Positions 35,690 to 45,023 of a stretch of DNA of 61,933 nt are shown here, piece after piece. Position numbers and translations under genes: made by a program. Numbering within the stretch: the stretch's first letter is position 1; each line of letters starts with the position of its first letter. The notes beneath the pieces are model-generated. The model saw only the letters and a list, made by a program, of their open reading frames with translations, was not told the DNA's origin and ran no database searches. Source of the stretch: Anaerocolumna sp. (GTDB lineage: Bacteria; Bacillota; Clostridia; Lachnospirales; Lachnospiraceae); assembly GCA_029256725.1 (NCBI GenBank), contig JAQSXJ010000028.1, forward strand, positions 1 through 61,933, written 5' to 3'.

Positions 35690-36317
35690 AGAAATTGGTA
35701 TACTTAAAGAACTGCGGCAAAGTTCTGAGTCTTTTATTCTCTTTATAGAGGGTAAAATAATCTTTGAAGATCTCCACATCGGAGACAGTATTTCCGTAAA
35801 CGGTGTATGTCTTACAGCTTCTGACATCGACAAAAATACTTTTAAGGCAGATGTGATGCCTGAAACGATCCATTGTTCTAATCTTGGAAGTTTGAAGCCA
35901 GGAGCTATGGTAAACCTGGAACGGGCAATGCCTGCAAAGGGACGTTTCGGAGGACATATGGTCTCCGGGCATATTGATGGTATGGGAATCATTAAAGCAA
36001 TAAGAAAAGACAAAAATGCTCTTTGGTATACTATTTCTACTCAACATCAACTTTTACGGTACATCGTTGAAAAGGGCTCTATCGCAGTGGATGGCATCAG
36101 TTTGACAGTAGTGACGGTTAACGCAGCGGAATTTCAACTGTCTGTCATACCTCACACAGCAAGCTCTACAATTCTTTCTCACAAAAGAATCGGTGATACT
36201 GTGAATCTGGAAAACGACCTTGTAGGGAAATACCTTGAAAAGCTGTTGTTAAACTCTCCTCCCCAGGATAATCACAGGAGTATCACAAGGGATTTTTTAA
36301 ACAAATATGGCTTTTAA
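35670..36317 (+). CDS. ribE: Riboflavin synthase alpha chain
   Basis: A 215-residue enzyme that dismutates two 6,7-dimethyl-8-ribityllumazine molecules to riboflavin. The start MFTGIIEEIG is diagnostic, and two tandem lumazine-binding barrels follow (SVNGVCLTASD with GHIDGMG in the first, AVDGISLTVV with IPHTASST in the second). The ATG at 35670 lies within the end of ribD behind GTGAGG, giving coupled translation. Confidence 0.97.
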   Translation: MFTGIIEEIGILKELRQSSESFILFIEGKIIFEDLHIGDSISVNGVCLTASDIDKNTFKADVMPETIHCSNLGSLKPGAMVNLERAMPAKGRFGGHMVSGHIDGMGIIKAIRKDKNALWYTISTQHQLLRYIVEKGSIAVDGISLTVVTVNAAEFQLSVIPHTASSTILSHKRIGDTVNLENDLVGKYLEKLLLNSPPQDNHRSITRDFLNKYGF

Positions 36318-36375
36318 AAGGTAGCTTATTTTGTGGTTTATCATTGCATATCAGCAATATGAAATGGAGGTAAAT

Positions 36376-37590
36376 ATGTTTCAGTATAACACTATTGAAG
36401 AAGCTCTTAAAGCTCTTCGCAAAGGTAAAATAATACTTGTTACCGACAAGGAAGACCGGGAAAATGAAGGAGACTTTATCTGTTCCGCCGAATTTGCTAC
36501 AACAGAAAATATTAATTTTATGGCTACCTACGGAAAAGGGCTTATCTGCATGCCCATGAGTGAAGAGCTGTGCAAGAAATTAGAATTCCCGCAGATGGTT
36601 GAAGATAATAACGACAATCATAGTACTGCCTTTACCGTATCAGTGGATTATGTTAACACCCTTACGGGAATTTCCGCAGTGGAACGTTCCCTCACCGCTA
36701 TGAAGTGTATAGAGGAAAATGCAAAGCCTGAAGATTTCCGCAGACCCGGACATATGTTTCCCTTACTTGCTAAACGTAACGGTGTATTGGAACGAGGCGG
36801 TCACACAGAAGCAACAGTGGATCTGATGCGCTTGGCAGGATTAAAAGAATGCGGTTTGTGCTGTGAGATCATGCAGGAGGACGGTACTATGATGCGCACC
36901 CCTGACCTGATAACGCTTGCAGAGAAATGGGATATGAAATTCATAACCATAGCTGCCTTACAGGAATACCGAAAGAAACAAGACAAACTGGTAGAACAGA
37001 CCTCCATCAGTGACATGCCCACAAAATACGGTAAGTTCAAAGCCTATTGTTATATTAACAAGTTAAACGGAGAACATCATGTTGCCCTTGTAAAAGGTGA
37101 CATCGGTAATGGCGAGGACCTTCTATGCCGGGTTCATTCTGAGTGTCTTACCGGAGATGCCTTTGGTTCCATGCGCTGTGACTGTGGTCAGCAGCTGGCT
37201 GCTGCCCTGTCACAGATTGAACAGGAAGGCAGAGGGATCCTTCTCTATATGCGCCAGGAGGGCAGGGGTATAGGCCTTGTTAATAAACTTCGGGCTTATG
37301 CCTTGCAAGACGAGGGACTGGATACCCTGGAAGCCAATCTTGCCCTGGGTTTTGACGGCGATTTAAGGGAATACCATATCGGTGCACAGATTCTACGAGA
37401 TCTGGGTGTAAGAACCCTTCGCCTATTGACAAATAATCCGGAAAAGGTATACGGACTCTCCGGCTTTGGCATGGATATTATCGAGAGAGTTCCAATACAA
37501 ATGTCTGCTAATCCATACGATTCTTTTTACTTAAAAACCAAACAGGAAAAAATGGGACACATTTTGCATTATGATAATGAAGGAGAATAA
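36376..37590 (+). CDS. ribBA: Bifunctional DHBP synthase/GTP cyclohydrolase II
   Basis: A 404-residue protein supplying both riboflavin precursors. The N-terminal RibB domain (about 1-200) has [14 protein letters not shown] and RPGHMFPL for ribulose-5-phosphate conversion. The C-terminal RibA domain (about 205-404) has the zinc ligands in [15 protein letters not shown] and the [11 protein letters not shown] active-site segment. The start is ATG 36376 behind ATGGAGGTAAAT; the frame stays open 15 codons upstream without a site. It ends 3 bp before ribH. Confidence 0.97.
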   Translation: MFQYNTIEEALKALRKGKIILVTDKEDRENEGDFICSAEFATTENINFMATYGKGLICMPMSEELCKKLEFPQMVEDNNDNHSTAFTVSVDYVNTLTGISAVERSLTAMKCIEENAKPEDFRRPGHMFPLLAKRNGVLERGGHTEATVDLMRLAGLKECGLCCEIMQEDGTMMRTPDLITLAEKWDMKFITIAALQEYRKKQDKLVEQTSISDMPTKYGKFKAYCYINKLNGEHHVALVKGDIGNGEDLLCRVHSECLTGDAFGSMRCDCGQQLAAALSQIEQEGRGILLYMRQEGRGIGLVNKLRAYALQDEGLDTLEANLALGFDGDLREYHIGAQILRDLGVRTLRLLTNNPEKVYGLSGFGMDIIERVPIQMSANPYDSFYLKTKQEKMGHILHYDNEGE

Positions 37591-37593
37591 AAT

Positions 37594-38061
37594 ATGAAAG
37601 TATTTGAAGGAAATCTTGTATCCAAACAGATTAAAATTGGAATTGTAGCCGCACGGTTTAATGAATTTATTACTGCCAAACTGTTAAGCGGTGCTCTGGA
37701 CTGCTTAAAGCGTCATGAAGTTGAGGAAACGGATATTGAAATAGCATGGGTTCCCGGTGCTTTTGAAATTCCTCTTATCGCCTCCAAAATGGCTGCCTCA
37801 GGCAAATATGATGCGGTGATATGCCTTGGTGCAGTTATTCGTGGAAGTACTTCACACTATGACTATGTGTGCAGTGAAGTCTCAAAAGGAATTGCCCATG
37901 TATCCTTGACCAGCGGTATTCCGGTAATGTTTGGCGTGCTGACAACAGAAACTATTGAACAGGCTATCGAAAGAGCCGGTACCAAAGCAGGTAACAAAGG
38001 TTTTGACTGTGCTGCCAGTGCAATTGAGATGGTAAATCTAATAAGGATGATACAGGCTTAA
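37594..38061 (+). CDS. ribH: 6,7-dimethyl-8-ribityllumazine synthase
   Basis: A 155-residue subunit of the lumazine synthase capsid, condensing DHBP with the ribityl pyrimidine. Typical motifs are [36 protein letters not shown] with the catalytic His, and [23 protein letters not shown]. It is the last gene of the rib operon; the start follows AAGGAGAATAAA. Confidence 0.97.
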   Translation: MKVFEGNLVSKQIKIGIVAARFNEFITAKLLSGALDCLKRHEVEETDIEIAWVPGAFEIPLIASKMAASGKYDAVICLGAVIRGSTSHYDYVCSEVSKGIAHVSLTSGIPVMFGVLTTETIEQAIERAGTKAGNKGFDCAASAIEMVNLIRMIQA

Positions 38062-38103
38062 TGAACTAATTTAACACACTAGAAATAAAGTTCTACCTTC
38101 CTA

Positions 38104-38149
38104 TTGACTTTAATATTGTTAAACATTATGCTTAATATAGTTAAAGTCA
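38104..38149 (+). promoter_or_regulatory. Promoter flanked by an inverted repeat, DUF2089 operon
   Basis: -35 TTGACT (38104-38109), 17-base spacer, -10 TATGCT (38127-38132). A 9-bp perfect inverted repeat, TGACTTTAA (38105-38113) and TTAAAGTCA (38141-38149), brackets the promoter, so a repressor bound there would block it; the HTH-bearing DUF2089 protein is the obvious candidate. Confidence 0.6.
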
Positions 38150-38173
38150 TATAGAAAGGTATGGTTCAATACT

Positions 38174-38470
38174 ATGGAAATTGTCCCTGAATGGATGTCT
38201 AATCTGGATGATGAGGACACTGCATTTATGAAAAATTTTCTTATGGCTTCAGGTTCTCTCAAAGAAGTAGCAAAGCTATATGGTGTGACTTATCCCACTG
38301 TTCGTTTACGATTAGACAGACTTATTCAGAAAATAACGATAAGTGAGGATACAGCAAATGATCCTTTTATTTCATTAATCAAAAGATTGGCTCTTAATGA
38401 AAAAATTGATTTCGATACTGCAAAGATTTTGATTGCTGGATATAAAAATAGCCAAAAGGAGGATAAATGA
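38174..38470 (+). CDS. DUF2089-family protein with helix-turn-helix
   Basis: A 98-residue cytoplasmic protein of the DUF2089 family. Residues about 28-54 (GSLKEVAKLYGVTYPTVRLRLDRLIQKI) form a sigma-70-region-4-like helix-turn-helix, so it is probably a DNA-binding regulator; the function of the family is not well defined. It overlaps by 4 bp (ATGA) with a small membrane-protein gene, suggesting a regulator/membrane-partner pair. The ribosome binding site spacing (AGAAAGG to ATG) is rather long. Confidence 0.8.
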   Translation: MEIVPEWMSNLDDEDTAFMKNFLMASGSLKEVAKLYGVTYPTVRLRLDRLIQKITISEDTANDPFISLIKRLALNEKIDFDTAKILIAGYKNSQKEDK

Positions 38471-38628
38471 TGTCTATTATTATACTCATTCTGCTTCTGT
38501 TTACTGTCTTACTAATTGTTGGGGTTATATTCATTGTTATATATTTTATTAGTTCAAATGCTCAAAAACGTAAGAAGAAAAACCAACAGCAAGATGAACT
38601 TGACCGTATGAAAATTAAAGATTTATAA
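38467..38628 (+). CDS. 53-residue single-pass membrane protein
   Basis: The ATG overlaps the DUF2089 stop codon (ATGA) and follows AAAGGAGGATAA. The product begins with MMSIII and a continuous hydrophobic helix (about 3-31), followed by a highly charged cytoplasmic tail (QKRKKKNQQQDELDRMKIKDL). The second ATG at 38470 is an alternative start. No family was recognised. Coupling to DUF2089 suggests a membrane partner or sensor. Confidence 0.75.
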   Translation: MMSIIILILLLFTVLLIVGVIFIVIYFISSNAQKRKKKNQQQDELDRMKIKDL

Positions 38629-38743
38629 ACCATAATTAAGCTGAAGAGAGATCAAACATACGAAAATACTTCAATTGGCAGGCATATAGCCCGGAGCAGA
38701 CACAAAAGATATATATTGATACCTTATAATCGATAAGATGGAC

Positions 38744-38773
38744 AAAAGCAGCGACTTAACAATCGCTGCTTTT
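38744..38773. terminator. Bidirectional terminator
   Basis: AAAAGCAGCGA and TCGCTGCTTTT form an 11-bp perfect stem with an 8-base loop between the DUF2089 operon and the convergent LRR gene. Confidence 0.85.
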
Positions 38774-38786
38774 GAATTCATACTAA

Positions 38787-41402
38787 TTATTTACTTATTG
38801 ACTTTAAATCCGCAAAATAAACAATTTCCCTCAGGCTTATTACATACATTTTCCCATCAAACACTTGCGCATTCGTAAAAGCAATTAACCCCTTTACATC
38901 CTCCTGTAATGTCCAATGTATTGCATCTTTTGAAAGGCTTATGGTTCCTCCGCACCCTAAGGCTACGAACATATCCCCCGTAAAAACTATACCATAAAAG
39001 CCCTCTCCTTTTCCATCTCTGCCCCAATTATCCTCCATAACAGTTTCGCTCCATTTTTTTCCGTCGGTAGATTTATAAATCATGGATGCCATTTTAGAAT
39101 TATTGTCATAAGAGATGGTATCGAAAGAGGTGACAACAAAAGTTCCTTTAGCCCATACAATATCTGAGTAATCATTTTTGTCGCTTCTTTTGATTTTTGT
39201 CCATTTAGTTCCGTTATCAGAAATCAGCATTAAAGATTCGCTGCCAACCGCCACAAAAGACTTACCGTTCCAGGCAATGGATTTTAGTTCACTTTTTACA
39301 TTTGTCTTCTGCTTTGCCCAGATTTTCAGATTCTTGGAGGATAGAATTAATCCATTACTTCCAACCACATAATAGGTATTCTTAACTTTTATAATTCTAT
39401 TTAAGGATTCTCCTGTGGGTGATTTCTGTTTCTCCCATTTTAAACCGTCTCTCGAAGTCATCATTGTTCCGCCATATCCTACTGCAAAAAAGTTCTTACC
39501 GGTCCATATAACATCATTTAATGGATATTTCCCTATATCAGAAGCATATTTATATGTACCATTGGAACTGATCTGCAGACAGAAGCGAAAATCTTTTTTT
39601 TCGATTTCCGGATCCATTCTATCAAGATCTCCTCCTACTGCTACCAACTTACCGTTCCCAACAGCAGACCTGCTAAGACTCCAAGGTCTTATATTCTCTT
39701 TTTGTGAAAGCTTCCAATTCACACCATCAGTTGATGTAAAAGTACCCTCTAATGGATAGCTGTAATATTTTTTACCGTCAGAGGTAATATTCTTTATTTG
39801 AAAGCCTTCCGACTTGCTCTTAATATCTGTCCAGGTCTTACCATCCTTCGAAGTCCGGCTAATTTTTATGGATTCTTTTTTGGTTCTTTCATCCACATAT
39901 TTAAAACCCTCCAGAAAATAACGATCTTTCACCTTATAGATTTCATTCCAATAGTATCCATTAGAAGAATGTGCTGTCCACTTCACTCCGTCTTTTGAAG
40001 TTATAAATGCCCAGTTTCCAACTGCAATAAAGGTACCGTTAACAAAACAGATATCCCATAAACTCTCTTTCGTTGGAAGCTTTACCTTCTTCCACTTTAT
40101 GCCGTCTTTGGATACCGCACAGACTGATTCCTGGTAACCCATTGCTACGAAAGTTCCATTTCCCCAGGCTATTCCTTTTACATCCGTTGGTATATCCTTA
40201 CTGCGTACCGTCCAGTTTACCCCATCACTTGAAGAAACTATTCTGCCACCATAGTTATTCCCACCAACTGCTACAAAAATTTTACCGTTAAAGGTTATAT
40301 CATTCATAGCGCCGTTAGCATCAAATTTCTGTTTATTTTCCGTCCAGTTAATTCCATCCTTCGAAGTCCAGGTTTTCCCATCATCATAAAAACCTCCCAA
40401 GGCAACAAATTTATTTTTGCCCCAGACTATACCTGAGAAAGGATATTTTCTATTAAAGTTTGCATTTTTCTTCCATTTAACTCCGTCTTTGGAGGTGTAT
40501 CCCTCAATTGACACATATATTCCATTACCATAAGCATAATTGTTGACACTGACATGATAGTCAGAGTCTGCCAGTTCATCATCATAAAGAGTATTCCACT
40601 TAAGCTTTATATCCTGCACTTCATCGATTGAAATATCCTGACCTCTTGTATCCTGATCATCCACATTAAAATCAATATTATTTTTCTGCATAAATTCTAT
40701 AACTGATTTATTTATCTTACTGTTAAGATTTATGCAATTACCTGCGGCATCAAGCTTTTCCAAATTCCTCAAATTCATTAACGGTGTTATATCCCTAACG
40801 CTGTTACCAGAAAAGTTAAGATTATTAAGTGAAACTAAATCTCTAACAGGCTCTATACTTAGGACATTGTTGTTTGAAACATCCAGTACTTTTAAAGAAG
40901 TTATTTTTTTTAGAGGAGTTAAATCTCTAACATTATTACCTGCTATATAGATTTCTTCTAATTTTGTTAATCCTGATGTAATACCGATATTACTGATTTG
41001 ATTATTTGATGCCATGATATGGTTTAATTCCTTAAGCAAGGTTAAAGGAGTTAAATCCTTAATTTGGTTATTCTTAAACTCTACACTGCGTAAGTTTTTC
41101 ATAGTGGTCAATGAGCTAATATCCGTAATCTGATTGTCACTCATCATTAGATATTTCATATTAGTTGCATATTCCAGGCCATTAATAGACTCAATTCCAT
41201 AATTTTCTATATTTAGAAAACTAAGCCCTTCTAAATAACTTACTGTAATTGGTCCTTCATAGCCACGATGGTCTATGATAGCCTGTTCTAAAGCCGGATC
41301 TTCAAATACAACTTCTTCTGCCTTAACTTTTAAAACCGGCATCATCTGAATCATAAGCACAAAAACAATAAATAATGCTATAAAGCTTCTAAATGTCCTC
41401 AT
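38787..41402 (-). CDS. Secreted leucine-rich-repeat/beta-propeller protein
   Basis: An 871-residue exported protein. The signal peptide MRTFRSFIALFIVFVLMIQM ends near Ala-Glu-Glu at 29-31. About seven internalin-type leucine-rich repeats of 22 residues (NQITDISSLTTMKNL, NQIKDLTPLTLLKEL, NNVRDLTPLKKITSL ...) occupy about 60-240. The rest is a run of a dozen or so blades with the pattern SxDGxxWT ... GxFVAVG, like Asp-box/photosystem assembly factor-type propellers. The combination suggests a surface adhesion or recognition role; no enzyme motif is seen. The start is ATG 41402 behind AAAGGGGAATTT; the frame is open 28 codons further without a site. Confidence 0.85.
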   Translation of the reverse strand: MRTFRSFIALFIVFVLMIQMMPVLKVKAEEVVFEDPALEQAIIDHRGYEGPITVSYLEGLSFLNIENYGIESINGLEYATNMKYLMMSDNQITDISSLTTMKNLRSVEFKNNQIKDLTPLTLLKELNHIMASNNQISNIGITSGLTKLEEIYIAGNNVRDLTPLKKITSLKVLDVSNNNVLSIEPVRDLVSLNNLNFSGNSVRDITPLMNLRNLEKLDAAGNCINLNSKINKSVIEFMQKNNIDFNVDDQDTRGQDISIDEVQDIKLKWNTLYDDELADSDYHVSVNNYAYGNGIYVSIEGYTSKDGVKWKKNANFNRKYPFSGIVWGKNKFVALGGFYDDGKTWTSKDGINWTENKQKFDANGAMNDITFNGKIFVAVGGNNYGGRIVSSSDGVNWTVRSKDIPTDVKGIAWGNGTFVAMGYQESVCAVSKDGIKWKKVKLPTKESLWDICFVNGTFIAVGNWAFITSKDGVKWTAHSSNGYYWNEIYKVKDRYFLEGFKYVDERTKKESIKISRTSKDGKTWTDIKSKSEGFQIKNITSDGKKYYSYPLEGTFTSTDGVNWKLSQKENIRPWSLSRSAVGNGKLVAVGGDLDRMDPEIEKKDFRFCLQISSNGTYKYASDIGKYPLNDVIWTGKNFFAVGYGGTMMTSRDGLKWEKQKSPTGESLNRIIKVKNTYYVVGSNGLILSSKNLKIWAKQKTNVKSELKSIAWNGKSFVAVGSESLMLISDNGTKWTKIKRSDKNDYSDIVWAKGTFVVTSFDTISYDNNSKMASMIYKSTDGKKWSETVMEDNWGRDGKGEGFYGIVFTGDMFVALGCGGTISLSKDAIHWTLQEDVKGLIAFTNAQVFDGKMYVISLREIVYFADLKSISK

Positions 41403-41600
41403 AAATTCCCCTTTATACGATTTATATATGCCATTATCTATTTGCATATTAATTTCCATTATTAAGGATTGCTGTGGAAAAAGCAAGAACTTTGTAACTT
41501 AATTCCGTGTTATATTATTAAGAAGCATTTAGCAGGAAGGTTTTAAGACTTTTCGCACAAGTATTGATAAACTTCAATAAAACATCGATTGGAGAACATT

Positions 41601-41669
41601 ATGAAGGAAATAATTCTTAGCACAAATAAAATATGTAAATTCTTTTCCATTGGTGGAGTTCCGGTATAA
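41601..41669 (+). pseudogene. N-terminal scrap of an ABC transporter ATPase gene
   Basis: A 22-codon frame behind TTGGAGAACATT encodes MKEIILSTNKICKFFSIGGV, which resembles the first strand of MacB/LolD-type ATPases, and then stops at TAA. Nothing of Walker A remains downstream. Probably a deletion remnant. Confidence 0.5.
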
Positions 41670-41725
41670 AATCCGATTACACTAATCTGCTAAAACGACT
41701 CTACTTAGATTAATTGAAATGCGAA

Positions 41726-41757
41726 AATCCCTGTCAGATTTTGCTCTAACAGGGATT
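41726..41757 (-). terminator. Terminator of the CE7 esterase gene
   Basis: AATCCCTGT and ACAGGGATT form a 9-bp stem, with AGA/TCT pairing further in. On the minus strand it is followed by TTCG. Confidence 0.65.
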
Positions 41758-41795
41758 CTAACAGTCTTACACTTTTGCTTAATGTTTTACTTAAA

Positions 41796-42755
41796 TCACA
41801 AACTCATCATAAATGTATATACTCTATCCATCATTTGTGGTATATTCTCATGTCCATAGTCCGGATAAATATCCATTGTCTTCTTGGCATTAATCTTATT
41901 GTATGCCGCAAACTGTGTAGAAGGCGGGCATACAGCATCCATTAGTCCTACATTCATAAACACTTCGCCTTGAATCTTTTTAACAAGATTCTGTAAATCT
42001 ATATACCCCAGTTTCATAAAAATCTCATCTTCTCTTTCATGTCTGGGATCAAATTGCCTGAAATAATTCTTAATCTCTGCATAAGCCTCCTTTGCAAGAT
42101 CCATATCCCATACTCTTTTGTAATCACACAGGAAGGGATAGACAGGTGCAAGCTTTTTAATACCCGGTTCCAGTGCTGCACAGGCAAGAGTTAAAGCTCC
42201 GCCTTGAGAACCTCCCATTGCGCCAACCCTTGTTTCGTCTACCTCCGGCATGTTCATTATAATTCGTGCCAACTGAGCTGTATCCAGAAAGATGTGGCGA
42301 AACAGTAAATCTTCTACCGATTGGTCCAAGCCTCTAATAATATGCCCGTTAAAAGTATTACCTTTTACCCCTCCAACATCTTCAGATTTTCCCCCTTGTC
42401 CTCTGCAATCCAAGGCAGCAACAGAATACCCCATAGCTACGTAATTAAGTTTGTCATTCCAATCTCCAGAATGACCCGAGTAACCATGAAATTGCAGGAT
42501 AGCGGGATGTTTTGTGTCTATGTTCTTGGGACGCAGATACTTTGCATGTACTCTTGCTCCTTTTACACCTGTAAAGAACAGATCAAAGCAATCAGCAAAT
42601 GGAACCTGAAATTCAGCCGGTATCAATTCTACTTTGGAATCAGTTGCTTTCATTTCTGTTAAGGCTCTTTCCCAATATTCATCGATATCAGAGGGGCAGG
42701 GACTGCTTCCGTTATACTTCCTTAATTCTTCTAAAGACATGTCAAGCAATGGCAT
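41796..42755 (-). CDS. Carbohydrate esterase family 7 acetyl (xylan) esterase / cephalosporin-C deacetylase
   Basis: A 319-residue cytoplasmic alpha/beta hydrolase that removes acetyl groups from xylo-oligosaccharides. The CE7 landmarks are present: FHGYSGHSGDW, RGQGGKSED, nucleophile Ser183 in GGSQGG, Asp273 (VGLMDAVCPPST) and His302 (YPDYGHE). Length is normal, and there is no signal peptide, so it acts on imported sugars. The start follows AAGGAGTTATAAAT. It stands alone, with its own terminator. Confidence 0.95.
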   Translation of the reverse strand: MPLLDMSLEELRKYNGSSPCPSDIDEYWERALTEMKATDSKVELIPAEFQVPFADCFDLFFTGVKGARVHAKYLRPKNIDTKHPAILQFHGYSGHSGDWNDKLNYVAMGYSVAALDCRGQGGKSEDVGGVKGNTFNGHIIRGLDQSVEDLLFRHIFLDTAQLARIIMNMPEVDETRVGAMGGSQGGALTLACAALEPGIKKLAPVYPFLCDYKRVWDMDLAKEAYAEIKNYFRQFDPRHEREDEIFMKLGYIDLQNLVKKIQGEVFMNVGLMDAVCPPSTQFAAYNKINAKKTMDIYPDYGHENIPQMMDRVYTFMMSL

Positions 42756-43214
42756 AATTTATAACTCCTTATATTATAATTTTTAATTATCTACTAGTTA
42801 AAAATTTCTTTAGAATATACATTCCTAGACTACTCTGATTTCGTTAATCGCTATAATTTATTATATATTCATAATTTTTATAATACAAGTATCTTATATT
42901 ATTTTGTCTGGTTTCAGTTTTTCCATAACTAAAAAAAGGATATAAAGAACAGATTATCTGCTCTCTATATCCTTTTTTACTTGTACTTCCAATTATACAA
43001 ATTATTTATACTGCAGATTATCCCTTATAAGCTATTGCTGCGTTCACCTGCATATCAATGGATTGTCCAACATTTTTCTCATATAAAGAGAGAAAAATAA
43101 AATCACCTGTTTCAATAATACCAGTGTATTAACTATCTATTATATCAATTGACTCTTGGCATACTTTTTGTATACTACAAATGACTGCCTTCTAATACCT
43201 CATAGTTTACTTCC
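42756..43214. other. Intergenic region between esterase and ABC exporter genes
   Basis: No gene is seen. A strong hairpin lies at 42932-42978 (AAAAAAGGATATA/TATATCCTTTTTT), probably terminating the ABC operon that ends at 43215 or isolating the esterase gene. Confidence 0.5.
42932..42978. terminator. Strong terminator hairpin
   Basis: A 13-bp A/T-ended stem (AAAAAAGGATATA with its inverse) also encloses a small inner AGA...TCT stem. It has T-runs on both strands and may work in both directions. Confidence 0.7.
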
Positions 43215-45023
43215 TTAAGAAGCCTCATCAAACTGGCTGTTGTAAAGTTCTGCATAAAAGCCTTTTTCCTTTAATAACTGTTCATGATTTCCGCTTTCAA
43301 TGATATCTCCATCTTTCATGACTAGTATCAGGTCTGCATTTTTAATGGTAGACAATCTATGCGCAATTACGATAGAAGTTCTTCCCTCCATAAGCTTATC
43401 CATAGCTTCCTGTATAAGAACTTCCGTTCGTGTATCAACGGAGCTTGTAGCTTCATCAAGAATCAGCATAGGTGCATTTTCAATCATGGCTCTTGCAATG
43501 GTAATCAACTGCTTCTGCCCTGCGGAAAGGCTAGCTTCTTCATTTAGAATCGTATTATAACCTTCCGGCAAGGTTTTGATAAAGTGATGAACACCTGCTG
43601 CTTTGCAGGCTGCCACTACTTCTGCATCTGTCACCCCTTCTTTGTTATAGACGATATTTTCACGAATTGATCCTTCAAAGAGCCAGGTATCCTGTAACAC
43701 CATACAGAACAATTGATGGACATTTTCTCTTGTCAGGGACCTTAAAGGTATGTTATCTATTAGAATTTCACCGCCGTTTAATTCATAAAATCTCATAAGG
43801 AGATTTACCATCGTAGTCTTTCCTGCTCCGGTGGGACCAACGATCGCTACCTTTTGCCCTGCTTTTACCTTTGCAGAGAAATCCTTTACGATAATCTTAT
43901 TCTCAGAATATCCAAACTTGACATTCTTAAATTCAATATCTCCTTTTGCAGTTTTCATCACAGCATGTTTTCCGCTTTCGTCTTCTAATTCTGACTCACT
44001 TAAGAATTCAAATACACGATAACTTGCAGCTCCGGTTGACTGAAGACTTGTGGCTGCCTGAGCAATCTGGCTAAGTGGCTGGGTAAAGAGACGGATATAT
44101 ACCATAAAAGCAACAATAACTCCAAAGGTAATGGAACCATTAATCGCTAGAGCTGCACCTGCAACACAGACTGCCACATAACCCAGATTCCCGATAAAGC
44201 CCATAAGTGGCATCATAAGTCCTGACATAAATTGTGACTTCCAGTTACAAGTGAACAGCTTCTTGTTGATCTGTGTAAATTCCCCGCTTAATTCTTCTTC
44301 TGCATTATAGGCTTTTACTACATTATGTCCGGCATAGACCTCTTCTACATGTCCGTTTATGGAACCCAACAGTTCCTGCTGCTCTGTAAAATACTTTTGT
44401 GAACGTGTAATTATCAATATCATAATTACAAATCCAAACAACGAGGAACCTATTGCTACCAATGCCATAATCCAGTTGGTAGCAAACATCATAATAACTG
44501 ACCCCACCAGTAAGGTTATTGCTGAAACAAGAGTTCCAATACTCTGATTCAGGGTCTGCCCGATGGTATCCACATCATTTGTAACTCTTGAGAGGATATC
44601 ACCATAACTGGTCTTATCAAAATATTTCAGAGGCAGTTTGTTTATCTTAACCGAGATATCAGTACGCATGCTTTTGGATACTCTTTGTGTTACAGTAGCC
44701 ATAACAAAACCCTGTAAATAGGAGAGCACCACACTGGCACCATAAAATGCAGCCAGGGATAATGCAATATTTCCAACCACTTTCATATCAATGCTTCCCA
44801 TAATTCCCTGTGTAATGGCATCTGTCATTTCACGGAGCTTATCCGGGCCTACCAGGGTAAACACGGTTCCGCCAACTGCACAGATAAGTGCAAGGATGAT
44901 AGCAGGAAAATAAGGCTTGCAATAGTTAATTAATTTCCCCCAGGCAGCTGAGAATTCATGTTTTTCACCTTCTGCGACAAATCCGCCTCCTGGTGGATTA
45001 TTGAAGTTTGGTCCTTTACTCAT
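43215..45023 (-). CDS. Heterodimeric ABC exporter subunit with canonical ATPase site
   Basis: A 602-residue half-transporter with six transmembrane helices (about 30-330) followed by an ATPase domain. Walker A is GPTGAGKTT, the signature LSAGQKQ, Walker B LILDEATSSVD, and the H-loop IAHRLS; the catalytic Glu and His are present. The N-terminus (MSKGPNFNNPPGGG) is Gly/Pro-rich. It pairs with the upstream gene, which has a degenerate site, as in LmrCD/BmrCD/TM287-288-type multidrug or peptide exporters. The start ATG at 45023 overlaps the partner's stop by 8 bp and has AAAGGAGG before it; the frame is open further upstream only inside the partner gene. Confidence 0.93.
   Translation of the reverse strand: MSKGPNFNNPPGGGFVAEGEKHEFSAAWGKLINYCKPYFPAIILALICAVGGTVFTLVGPDKLREMTDAITQGIMGSIDMKVVGNIALSLAAFYGASVVLSYLQGFVMATVTQRVSKSMRTDISVKINKLPLKYFDKTSYGDILSRVTNDVDTIGQTLNQSIGTLVSAITLLVGSVIMMFATNWIMALVAIGSSLFGFVIMILIITRSQKYFTEQQELLGSINGHVEEVYAGHNVVKAYNAEEELSGEFTQINKKLFTCNWKSQFMSGLMMPLMGFIGNLGYVAVCVAGAALAINGSITFGVIVAFMVYIRLFTQPLSQIAQAATSLQSTGAASYRVFEFLSESELEDESGKHAVMKTAKGDIEFKNVKFGYSENKIIVKDFSAKVKAGQKVAIVGPTGAGKTTMVNLLMRFYELNGGEILIDNIPLRSLTRENVHQLFCMVLQDTWLFEGSIRENIVYNKEGVTDAEVVAACKAAGVHHFIKTLPEGYNTILNEEASLSAGQKQLITIARAMIENAPMLILDEATSSVDTRTEVLIQEAMDKLMEGRTSIVIAHRLSTIKNADLILVMKDGDIIESGNHEQLLKEKGFYAELYNSQFDEAS

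Noticed and set aside
35609..36050. Two minus-strand frames of about 133 codons over ribE
   Set aside because: Shadows of riboflavin synthase, which is unmistakable on the plus strand.
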